Source: Leptospira abararensis
GTDB lineage: Bacteria > Spirochaetota > Leptospiria > Leptospirales > Leptospiraceae
Direction: 5' to 3'
Length of the DNA: 64,000 bases
NCBI RefSeq assembly: GCF_016918735.1
Contig: NZ_JAFFPR010000018.1
Coordinates: 62,001-126,000, forward strand
In this document: positions 19,557-27,546 of the stretch, in pieces
How the letters are laid out: each line of letters begins with the position of its first letter
Position numbering within the stretch: position 1 is the first letter of the stretch
The notes under the pieces: generated by a model
Database searches by the model: none
Seen by the model: only the letters and a program-made list of their open reading frames with translations
What the model was told of the DNA's origin: nothing
Position numbers and translations under genes: made by a program

Positions 19557-19588
19557 TTGTCATTCTAAACTCTAAAAAAGGATATGGG

Positions 19589-21298
19589 TCAGTATTTGGT
19601 CTTGGTATAACTCAATTTTTTATTGAGGATGATCTCGACTGTTGTCAATTCCCCTGGTTTGATATTGATTTCCGAATTTTCCAATTTCATCTCTTCCATG
19701 AAACTCGCTCGGATTTCGTATTTGCCCGGTTTTAAGTTGGTAAACCAAAAGTATCCGTCTTTGTCGGTAGTGACTTTGAAGATTTGGTTGGTCGAGACCA
19801 CTGTCGGCATGTAGATGGGGTGTTTTTCAATGGGGTTGTCCAAGGTTTTATAGAACACTCGGCCCCGAATCGCCCCAAATCCATCCATAGAATTGATAGC
19901 ATCCACAGTGACGGTCTGCTTCGGAAGCACAGCAGTGGCCGTTTTGTAGATTGGATATTTGTCCGCACGGATTTCAATTTGGTGCACACCCGCAGGGAGA
20001 TTGTCAATCTTCACATTGTAGATATCACCTTGGATCAAAGTTCCGTTTTTTGTCACTGATCCCCAAATTTTAGATTTCTCAGTAGTGACTTGGGAAGTGT
20101 ATTCCTGATCATCGACAAGGACTTTGATAGCCCTTACTTTGTCTTCAGCTGGAGAGGATTTTAGTTTTCCTTGTTTATTGAGAAGGTCATAAGGAGATTT
20201 GGTCGCCGCTCCCCCATACGATTTATCTTTGATGATGGAAGTACGGATGAGGATACTTCCAGTTGTGACAGAAGGTGGAGCCGGTGGTTCCACTTCCGTA
20301 ATCGGAGGGATGACCACTGTGGTTTCGTTCGCTGGAGTTGGTTCCGGCTCTGGTGCCACCACAGGAGGTGTCGTCGTATTATTGTTTGGCGGAGTATTTT
20401 CCACTGGAGTGATGGGAACGTTGATGACTACGTTTGGTGGTTTCGGTGGAGGGTTTTGTGGTTTGGGAGAACCTGATAAAAAGATCCCTGCCGCATTCCC
20501 TGAAACTTGTGGGGTTTGTTCGTGGTTGAACTGGCGGGCCATCTTGACTGTTTCTTCTTTAGCAACAAAGAAGGCTTCGAGGGCAGTCACCACACTGTCC
20601 TTGTTTAAATCCCCTTTTTCCAGGGCATTTCCAAAGTTATAAGTAAAGATTCCATGGTTGATGGTTCCCCCTACTTCGATGGAAGTTTGGTCATCGTCTG
20701 AGGAGGAAATGACTGCTTTGTCTTGGAAAAAATAATCTTCCGCGTTTTGGCGAACAACTCCATCATTTCCTTGGGCAATCGGAATCTCGGCGGCACCACG
20801 GGTATTTTTCCCTTTTTTGGCAATCCCTCCCGAATAACAACAGTCCATCACAAGAACCGTCTTTTGGGATTTGATATCTGTTAAAAATTCGTTTAATTCT
20901 TCATCGGAGATATGAGGGCGGTCGTAACAAATGAGGTAGTTGCGCATTCCATTTTTTGCCTTCGCATCTTTCATATACATTCCGTGGCCAGAGAAGTATA
21001 AAAAGACTGAGTCCTCTTTTCCCACAACTTTACCCAATTGGGAAATCGCGTTTTTTACATTCTCGCGAGTGACCATGGAACCTAACAGGACTTTGATATC
21101 CTTGAAGTTACCTTTCTTTTGGATTTTTTCTTTTAGGAATGTGGCGTCTGCTTCACAGAGATTCAACTCAGGGATTTTGGCTGTGTTCCCTTTGTAGTTA
21201 GTTCCAATGAACAACGCATAACGGTTCTGCCCAAACACCGGTACACCGATGAGATAGGCTGATAGAATACAAACAAATATGTTTCGAAACGAAAACAT
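19589..21298 (-). CDS. Exported caspase-like (peptidase C14) protein with C-terminal regulatory-like domain
   Basis: The start is set at the ATG ending at 21298, which opens a signal peptide (MFSFRNIFVCILSAYLIG, cut near 23). Residues 25-265 form a caspase-fold domain: RYALFIGTNYKG, the His of FSGHG (about 105) and the Cys of DCCYSGG (about 154) give the His-Cys dyad. A Pro/Thr/Asn-rich linker follows (about 275-345), then beta-rich repeats and a carboxypeptidase-regulatory-like domain (GRVFYKT through KDGYFWFTNLKPGKYEI). Bacterial caspase homologues of this metacaspase type cut after basic residues or act as adaptors; targets here are unknown. It is preceded by a 59-bp gap after the DUF1574 gene and ends at a strong terminator. 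Confidence 0.85.
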   Translation of the reverse strand: MFSFRNIFVCILSAYLIGVPVFGQNRYALFIGTNYKGNTAKIPELNLCEADATFLKEKIQKKGNFKDIKVLLGSMVTRENVKNAISQLGKVVGKEDSVFLYFSGHGMYMKDAKAKNGMRNYLICYDRPHISDEELNEFLTDIKSQKTVLVMDCCYSGGIAKKGKNTRGAAEIPIAQGNDGVVRQNAEDYFFQDKAVISSSDDDQTSIEVGGTINHGIFTYNFGNALEKGDLNKDSVVTALEAFFVAKEETVKMARQFNHEQTPQVSGNAAGIFLSGSPKPQNPPPKPPNVVINVPITPVENTPPNNNTTTPPVVAPEPEPTPANETTVVIPPITEVEPPAPPSVTTGSILIRTSIIKDKSYGGAATKSPYDLLNKQGKLKSSPAEDKVRAIKVLVDDQEYTSQVTTEKSKIWGSVTKNGTLIQGDIYNVKIDNLPAGVHQIEIRADKYPIYKTATAVLPKQTVTVDAINSMDGFGAIRGRVFYKTLDNPIEKHPIYMPTVVSTNQIFKVTTDKDGYFWFTNLKPGKYEIRASFMEEMKLENSEINIKPGELTTVEIILNKKLSYTKTKY

Positions 21299-21319
21299 GA
21301 TTGGGTTTCCTCTTATCCG

Positions 21320-21342
21320 GATGGAGTGGTTCATTCTCCATC
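21320..21342 (-). promoter_or_regulatory. Hairpin in the leader of the caspase-like gene
   Basis: GATGGAG (21320-21326) and CTCCATC (21336-21342) are perfect 7-bp arms with a 9-base loop in the 59-bp gap between the DUF1574 gene and the caspase gene. No T run follows on the minus strand, so a terminator is unlikely. A structured leader or RNA-processing site is possible but unproven. Confidence 0.35.
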
Positions 21343-21357
21343 ACCAGAAATCGGAAA

Positions 21358-22635
21358 TCAATTGGATTTTTCTTTGGATTGCAAAAAACGGAACACCTGG
21401 GGAAGAACATAATTACGAAATTCTTCGTTTACCCGTTTTTCTCCTCGGCAATCGTAATGGATATTATCTACAAATCGGTCCGCAGGATAGGAAGAATCCG
21501 GAAAGAAAAAAAGATCCGCATCTGGATAATTTCTAAAAAAAGTTTTTAGATCTGCCAGTAAAGCTTTAGATTCCTTGGATTCTTGGCGTTCCTTCATCCA
21601 AGGCATATACACCATTCCAAACCGGATTCCTTTGGCACGTGTATATTCGATCAGATCTTTTAATACAATAAAGTCTGGTTTGTGGTATACAGTGGGTTGT
21701 GGTTGGGTGAGTTCTGTATCCAATTCCTTTCGAATCAATTCTTTGGAAAAGATTACCAGTTCTGGTTTCAGTCGATTGGAAATATTATATTTTCCGAAAT
21801 GACGAGTGATTTGGTCTTCAATGGTAAGGTTGTCTTCCAATTGAGAGGATGCAGGTTTACAAAGTCCCGATTCGACATTTTCACAAGACTCACAAAACAA
21901 AGATCGTTCTTTGTAGTTTTTATCTACCTTCCAATTGGTTTGGCTTAAGGCATTACGAATGGCTCCATGAAACCTGTAGGATTCATACAAAAGTGGGGTT
22001 GCTTTCGAAAGGATAAATAAACGTTCCACACCAGAGTATTGTTCCGATAGTTCCGAAAAGGTAAATTGGTGGAGGTAACGATGTCCAAAAAATTCCCAAA
22101 GGATTTGGTTGGCGTCTTCTTGTTTTCCACTATAACTGATAATGTTTGTAGGTGTGGGGGTGCGAAAAAAATTCTTCTGAATTCCTTCCTTCCATCTGCG
22201 GTTTAGATAAGTGGAAATAGATTCGTTTTCCTTTACTGACTTAGCATCGGGATCATAGAGGGGAGGTCCGTATCCCGTTGCATATAACTTAGGAGATGCG
22301 GCGAACAAAATCATTTTCGGTTTGGCGTTTCCTTTTTTTAAGTACTTATCCAAAAAGAAACGGTAATACTTTGGCCCCATGGCCGGCAAACTATGATTAT
22401 AAACAGAATATTCGATGCCCGGTTCTTTGGAATATCCAGCCAAGGCCATAGACCGAGAGTCACCTAACACAAGAACTTCGGCATCACCCTTTCCTGATTC
22501 TACAAAGTTTTTCTTTAAGTTTACAAAAAAGATTTCTGGTTGTTCCAAGTAATGAATTCCGGTGAACCGAACCACAAGTTCCAATACCAAAAACAATAAA
22601 AGGGTGATCCCTATTCCTAAAAATTTAGAACGCAA
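21358..22635 (-). CDS. DUF1574 SGNH-like protein, probable O-acyl transferase partner of the MBOAT protein
   Basis: A 425-residue protein with an N-terminal membrane helix (about 5-22) and a periplasmic SGNH-hydrolase-like domain. The GDSR motif (LVLGDSRSM, near 58) supplies the nucleophilic Ser and DNIHYDCRG (near 390) the Asp and His, as in AlgJ/AlgX-type acetyltransferases and the leptospiral DUF1574 family. The start is a TTG with a near-perfect AGGAGGT 9 bases before it; that ribosome site lies inside the end of the MBOAT gene, with which it overlaps by 11 bp. Together they likely acylate a surface polysaccharide; the acceptor is unknown. Confidence 0.8.
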   Translation of the reverse strand: MRSKFLGIGITLLLFLVLELVVRFTGIHYLEQPEIFFVNLKKNFVESGKGDAEVLVLGDSRSMALAGYSKEPGIEYSVYNHSLPAMGPKYYRFFLDKYLKKGNAKPKMILFAASPKLYATGYGPPLYDPDAKSVKENESISTYLNRRWKEGIQKNFFRTPTPTNIISYSGKQEDANQILWEFFGHRYLHQFTFSELSEQYSGVERLFILSKATPLLYESYRFHGAIRNALSQTNWKVDKNYKERSLFCESCENVESGLCKPASSQLEDNLTIEDQITRHFGKYNISNRLKPELVIFSKELIRKELDTELTQPQPTVYHKPDFIVLKDLIEYTRAKGIRFGMVYMPWMKERQESKESKALLADLKTFFRNYPDADLFFFPDSSYPADRFVDNIHYDCRGEKRVNEEFRNYVLPQVFRFLQSKEKSN

Positions 22636-24181
22636 AATAGATTACCTCCTTTCCAAAAATCCCACGGGTGAGGATAAGAAATCCCATAAAAGACAATACA
22701 AACACTTGGATGAGAGGATGGGATAGAAAAACCCAATATCTTTCTTTTTTGAAGTAAGTGATTCCATCGATAATAAGGAGTGGTAAAAAGATTCTAAAGT
22801 ATTCACCAAAAAGTCCAAACATATCCTTAATATTATTGTTTGGATTCATGTCCCAATTCCAAACCGACAAAAATTTTCCCATATATAGGAACATCATCTG
22901 AGCATCGTAAGAACGAAACCCAACAGCACTAAACACAACGAGTGAATAGATAAATACTCGACTTAAAGTTCCCGTGAGGATACCAAAAAGTTTTTCCTGT
23001 AACGAAGGTTTTGTGACTTCAGTTGGCTCTGTTTTCTCTTCTTTCTTTTTAGCAAAAGCTACTAGATAAATGATGGTGTATACACCTTGCAAACAACCCC
23101 ATGTGATAAAAGTCCAATTGGCTCCGTGCCAAAGTCCCGATAAGAAAAAAATGATAAATAGGTTTCGATATTGCGCAAACTTACCATATTTACTTCCCCC
23201 GAGAGAAATATAAATATAATCCCGAAACCACCGATTTAGTGTTACATGCCAGCGGTTCCAAAATTCGGTTGGTGTTTTCGAAAATTCGGGAGTTTCGAAG
23301 TTTACGGTGAGAGTGACACCAAGTAGGCGCGATACTCCAAGAGCAATAAAAGAATAACCGGCGAAGTCGCAGTAAATCTGAGTTAAAAATAAATATCCAC
23401 CGGCAAATACTTGGGAACCATCCATAACTTGAATGATCTCAGGATTTTGTGTGTAAAGTGACTTTCCTGCAAAGAATACTTGGTCAACATAGGTGGCTAG
23501 GTTATCTGCCACATAGACTTTCATAAAGTAACCCAGAAGGATGTCATACAATCCTTTTTGTACCCCATCGAGTGTGGGGAATTTTGGTTTTTTCAATTGA
23601 GGGAGAAGGTCTTGTGCACGTTCAATGGGCCCTGCCACAAGCTGTGGAAAATAATTCACAAAGAGTGCAAAATCAAAGAAGTCGCGTTCCGCTTTGATTT
23701 GTTTGCGAAACACGTCAATGGTGTACGACATGGTTTGGAAGGTATAAAAACTAATCCCTACAGGTAGGATGATGTTTCGCAATAAATAGGTATGGGAATC
23801 GGTGGCCGCTGTGGAACCAAACCACAAAGCCAATTGGTTCCAAGAATCAATGAGGTTTACTGCGAAAAAATCGTAGTACTTCATTGTAAAAAGTAGGCCC
23901 AAGTTGGCAATGATGGAAACTGATAAAAAGAGACGACGGCGAATTTTGTTTTCTGTTCCTTCAATGAGGAGGGCAGCCGTGTAGTCGATGATAGTGCTGA
24001 TCAGAATGAGGGTGAGAAAAAACCACTCCCACCATCCATAGAAAAAATAGGATGCAAGAAGTAACCAGAGGTTTTGGGCGCGGTAGGCCCATCTTTGTTT
24101 TCCGGCAAACCATCCGAATCCCAAAAAGACCGCATACACAAAGAGAAAGAAGATCAAAAAGACAAAGGTATTAAAAAGCAT
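22625..24181 (-). CDS. MBOAT-family membrane O-acyltransferase (AlgI/DltB-like)
   Basis: A 518-residue protein with about ten or more membrane helices. The catalytic MBOAT signature SGLWHGANWTF (His near residue 337) and the preceding TEFWNRWHVTLNRWFRDY motif are typical of AlgI/DltB/PatA-type proteins that carry acyl groups across the membrane for attachment to polysaccharides. The DUF1574 gene starts inside its last codons, giving a donor-channel plus transferase pair as in AlgI-AlgJ. The gene is divergent from recQ, with 60 bp between starts, where both promoters must lie. Confidence 0.93.
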   Translation of the reverse strand: MLFNTFVFLIFFLFVYAVFLGFGWFAGKQRWAYRAQNLWLLLASYFFYGWWEWFFLTLILISTIIDYTAALLIEGTENKIRRRLFLSVSIIANLGLLFTMKYYDFFAVNLIDSWNQLALWFGSTAATDSHTYLLRNIILPVGISFYTFQTMSYTIDVFRKQIKAERDFFDFALFVNYFPQLVAGPIERAQDLLPQLKKPKFPTLDGVQKGLYDILLGYFMKVYVADNLATYVDQVFFAGKSLYTQNPEIIQVMDGSQVFAGGYLFLTQIYCDFAGYSFIALGVSRLLGVTLTVNFETPEFSKTPTEFWNRWHVTLNRWFRDYIYISLGGSKYGKFAQYRNLFIIFFLSGLWHGANWTFITWGCLQGVYTIIYLVAFAKKKEEKTEPTEVTKPSLQEKLFGILTGTLSRVFIYSLVVFSAVGFRSYDAQMMFLYMGKFLSVWNWDMNPNNNIKDMFGLFGEYFRIFLPLLIIDGITYFKKERYWVFLSHPLIQVFVLSFMGFLILTRGIFGKEVIYFAF

Positions 24182-24241
24182 CGGTCTTCGTTACAATTTC
24201 CGGGTCACTCGATTCTGTAAAATTGAAAAAATGAGGTTAAA

Positions 24242-26149
24242 ATGCGGAATCTTATCGTTGACCCGTTCGGAATTCAGGAAATCTTGAGAGTTACCTTGGA
24301 TCTACGTTCGGAACTCAAAACCAAATTCGGTTTTTCGGAATTTCGCCCGGGCCAAGAAGAGGCCATTCGTTCTGTTCTCTCAGGAAAAGACACCTTGGCC
24401 ATTTTACCAACAGGCGCCGGAAAGTCTCTGATCTACCAACTTCCTGCGGCCATCCAAACAAACAAACTAACTTTAGTTATATCCCCTCTCATTGCGCTTA
24501 TGAAAGACCAAACAGAGAGTTTACTTGCCAAAGGAATTCCTGCTGCCTTTTGTAATTCCACCCAAGACGAAGTGGAACAAATGACCATCCTTGCCAAATC
24601 GGTGAAAGGTGAAATTCGAGTCCTACTCGTTTCGCCGGAAAGAGCCCTGTCCAATGGATTTCTTCGAATCTTTCGGGAACTCGATTTATTTTCCCTCGTT
24701 GTGGATGAAGCACACTGTGTCTCTCAATGGGGACATGACTTTCGGCCAGAATACCGCCAAATTCATGTTTTACGGGAGCGTCACCCTCGTCCGAACTTTC
24801 CTATCCTTGCTCTTACAGCCACGGCTACAGAAAGAGTCCAAACAGATGTACAATCCTCTCTTGGGATGAAAACACCCACAGTGATTCTATCTACTTTCTT
24901 TCGGCCCAATTTAAAATTCAGCGTGGAATACCCTGCCGCTGAAAGGGACAAAGCCGATCGTTTGATTGAACTTTTAGAACCATGGAAAGATGGAAGAAAA
25001 TTTCCAGGACGAGCTATTGTTTATTGTGCCACTCGGAAAAAAACCGATGAGGTCTATGATCTTCTGAAAGACTTTGGTTTCTCTGTGGGAAAGTACCATG
25101 CCGGCAGAACCGATGGGATCCGAGAACGAACCCAAAATGCCTACACCTCGGGAAAAGTTCCCATCCTTGTAGCCACGAATGCCTTTGGAATGGGAATGGA
25201 TCAACCTGATGTTCGTTTGGTGGTGCATTACCAAGTTCCTGCTTCCCTCGAAGCGTATTACCAAGAGGCAGGCCGCGCCGGAAGGGATGGGTTGGACTCG
25301 GAATGTGTTTTGTTTTATAAAGCGGGGGACGTTGCCACCCAAATCTTTATGTTGTCTAAAGAAACAAATTTCAAAGGAGGAGATACCCTTCTTAAATACA
25401 TAAAGGAATATGCCAACAATGAAAAATGTAGGCAGGTCCAACTTTGTTCCTACTTTGGCGAAACCATTTCTCCTTGTGGGAGTTGCGATATATGCACAGA
25501 AATTGGTGCCAATATTGATCGTTCTAAATTTTTAAGAACAGAAGCCGCCAAGGTCCAAAAGAAAAATGAAAAACGGGATTATCCTCTTTCCGAATGGGAA
25601 GAAGAAACCATCCAAAACTTTTTAAAGGAACATCCGGCCGTATTTGGAAAAACCATCATAGCCAAAACCCTTGTAGGCAAACGTACGAAAGATGTACTCC
25701 GGTACCGGATGGAACGAAATCCATTTCACGGAAAGTTGGATGGAATTCCCGAAGAAGCAGTCGTTGCAAAACTAGAAACCTGGGTGGAACAAAAAAAAGT
25801 TTTGGTGGCCGGAGCCAAATACCCAAAACTCTATTTACCCAATTTTACAAAAATAAAATCGAAAGTATCCTCATCTAACTCTGATGATACGAGTGTTTCG
25901 ATTTCAAAAACAAAAAAACCTCCCACTCTCAATTCACAAATTTTAAAAGAACTGATCAACTACCGGGATCGGAAAGCAAGACAACTCAAATGGAAGAAGT
26001 TTATGGTATTTCAAAATCCAGTTCTGAAACGAATTGCGGAAAGAAAACCAAGGAACCTTTCGGAACTCGAAGCCACAAAAGGTGTGGGGCCTGCGAAAGT
26101 GGAACGGTTTGGAAATGATATCATTGAAATTTTGTCCAAATGGGACTAA
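24242..26149 (+). CDS. recQ: ATP-dependent DNA helicase RecQ
   Basis: A 635-residue 3'-5' helicase of DNA recombination and repair. It shows the Q-motif FRPGQEEAI (about 35-43), Walker A PTGAGKS (56-62), DEAH box (155-158), the aromatic loop [11 protein letters not shown], helicase C domain with [12 protein letters not shown], a Zn-binding region with four Cys ([10 protein letters not shown] and CGSCDIC), and a C-terminal HRDC-type helical domain preceded by a low-complexity linker ([10 protein letters not shown]). The ATG follows GAGG at good spacing. It begins 60 bp from the divergent MBOAT gene. Length is normal for the family (about 600). Confidence 0.96.
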   Translation: MRNLIVDPFGIQEILRVTLDLRSELKTKFGFSEFRPGQEEAIRSVLSGKDTLAILPTGAGKSLIYQLPAAIQTNKLTLVISPLIALMKDQTESLLAKGIPAAFCNSTQDEVEQMTILAKSVKGEIRVLLVSPERALSNGFLRIFRELDLFSLVVDEAHCVSQWGHDFRPEYRQIHVLRERHPRPNFPILALTATATERVQTDVQSSLGMKTPTVILSTFFRPNLKFSVEYPAAERDKADRLIELLEPWKDGRKFPGRAIVYCATRKKTDEVYDLLKDFGFSVGKYHAGRTDGIRERTQNAYTSGKVPILVATNAFGMGMDQPDVRLVVHYQVPASLEAYYQEAGRAGRDGLDSECVLFYKAGDVATQIFMLSKETNFKGGDTLLKYIKEYANNEKCRQVQLCSYFGETISPCGSCDICTEIGANIDRSKFLRTEAAKVQKKNEKRDYPLSEWEEETIQNFLKEHPAVFGKTIIAKTLVGKRTKDVLRYRMERNPFHGKLDGIPEEAVVAKLETWVEQKKVLVAGAKYPKLYLPNFTKIKSKVSSSNSDDTSVSISKTKKPPTLNSQILKELINYRDRKARQLKWKKFMVFQNPVLKRIAERKPRNLSELEATKGVGPAKVERFGNDIIEILSKWD

Positions 26150-26160
26150 AAAGTCCTTTT
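26143..26160 (+). terminator. Weak terminator-like hairpin at the recQ stop
   Basis: GGACT (26143-26147), loop AAAA, AGTCC (26152-26156) and TTTT (26157-26160); the recQ stop codon is inside the stem and loop. The stem is short, so strength is doubtful. The 152-bp gap that follows (26150-26301) shows no gene; a TTGAAA/TAGAAT pair near 26255-26280 is a weak candidate promoter for pyrC. Confidence 0.4.
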
Positions 26161-26301
26161 GAATCAAAATCAATTTCGAGTTTGAATCTTAAGGCAGATC
26201 CTATAGGTGGATTGGGAACAAGGTTCTATTCAGTCATACCCCAAGTAAATTCCCTTGAAACTTTCCTAGTCTCTTAGAATCTGCAGATTCATAGGGGCAA
26301 A

Positions 26302-27546
26302 ATGGAAAAAATTGCAGGGAAGATCATTACACATGAAAGAGAATTTGAAGGAACGATTTCTTTTGATCCCAGTTCTGGACTGATCACCAGTGTAAAAGAA
26401 GGGATCGATCCCGATGCCCGCCAGTTTTCCGATGGTTCGGTAATTTTTCCTGGTTTTGGTGATATCCACATCCATGCACGTGAAGATGTGAGTGGTAAAC
26501 ATACTTACAAGGAAGATTTTATCTCTGCTGGGAATGCCGCCATCAACGGCGGAGTGGTCCATGTGGCCGATATGCCGAATAACCCCGTTCCTCCCATTGA
26601 TGACGAATCTTACACCGCCAAACAAGCGCTCACGAAAAAGGCCCCCATCCATATCACCTTGTATGCAGGAATTGGCCCCCACACCAAACCACTGACAAAA
26701 AAAGTTCCTTATAAGGTATTTATGGGTCCATCCATTGGAGAATTGTTCTTTCATGACAATGCCTCATTAGAAGAAGTCATTAAAAATTACGTAGGCCAAG
26801 ACATAAGTTTCCACTGCGAAGATCCAGAAATTTTAATAGCAAACCAGACACAACCTACTCATGAAGAAAGACGCCCCAAAGAAGCAGAAACCGTGGCCAC
26901 TGACTTTGCTTTGTATTTGATTGAGAAATACAATCTCAAAGGAAAACTCTGTCATTATTCGACAAAAGACGGTCTTTCTAAAATCATCGCCGCTAAAAAA
27001 AGAGGAGTGAATGTCACTTGTGAAGTCACTCCCACCCATTTGATGTTTGATACCGATATGTTAACAGAAACCAACCACAAGTGGTTTCAAATGAATCCAC
27101 CACTGCGGGGAAAAGAAGACCGAGAAGCCATGGTCAAAGGGATCTTGGATGGGCATATTGACTATTTAGCAACAGATCACGCCCCTCATTCCATAGAAGA
27201 GAAACAAAAAGGTACCAGTGGGATCTCTCAACTCGATACTTATGGATTATTTGTCACCTATATGATACTCAAACTAAACATTCCGATGACTACCATAGCT
27301 AAAATATGTTCCAAAAACCCAGGGGAATTTGTGGCTCCCTACTTACCGGAAAAATTTGGGAAGGGGGTTGGCGTCATTAATCAAGGTTATGCGGCGAATT
27401 TTTCTATCCTAAATTTAAAAAAACCAGTTGAATTTAAAAAATCAATGGTTAAAAGTAAGTCCGGCTGGTCACCCTTTGAGGGATTTAGTTTCCCTGGATC
27501 CATCGAATCAGTTTACTTTTTAGGCAAAGAAATTCATGCAAAATGA
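26302..27546 (+). CDS. pyrC: Dihydroorotase (PyrC)
   Basis: A 414-residue amidohydrolase of the multi-domain (class I-like) dihydroorotase type, closing carbamoyl-aspartate to dihydroorotate in pyrimidine synthesis. Metal-binding HIHARE (near 53-58) and later His residues at SFHCEDP and CHYSTKDG are visible, as is the catalytic Asp in TDHAPH (near 294). The ending with FEGFSFPGSIES resembles the family tail. The last 11 bp overlap the start of the GGDEF-EAL gene, which suggests a shared transcript. Other amidohydrolases such as allantoinases share the fold, but the motif set favours dihydroorotase. Confidence 0.87.
   Translation: MEKIAGKIITHEREFEGTISFDPSSGLITSVKEGIDPDARQFSDGSVIFPGFGDIHIHAREDVSGKHTYKEDFISAGNAAINGGVVHVADMPNNPVPPIDDESYTAKQALTKKAPIHITLYAGIGPHTKPLTKKVPYKVFMGPSIGELFFHDNASLEEVIKNYVGQDISFHCEDPEILIANQTQPTHEERRPKEAETVATDFALYLIEKYNLKGKLCHYSTKDGLSKIIAAKKRGVNVTCEVTPTHLMFDTDMLTETNHKWFQMNPPLRGKEDREAMVKGILDGHIDYLATDHAPHSIEEKQKGTSGISQLDTYGLFVTYMILKLNIPMTTIAKICSKNPGEFVAPYLPEKFGKGVGVINQGYAANFSILNLKKPVEFKKSMVKSKSGWSPFEGFSFPGSIESVYFLGKEIHAK

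Noticed and set aside
20199..20642. Long plus-strand ORF opposite the caspase-like gene
   Set aside because: It is antisense to the Pro/Thr linker of a convincing gene, its Gly/Thr/Val bias mirrors that linker, and it has no ribosome site.
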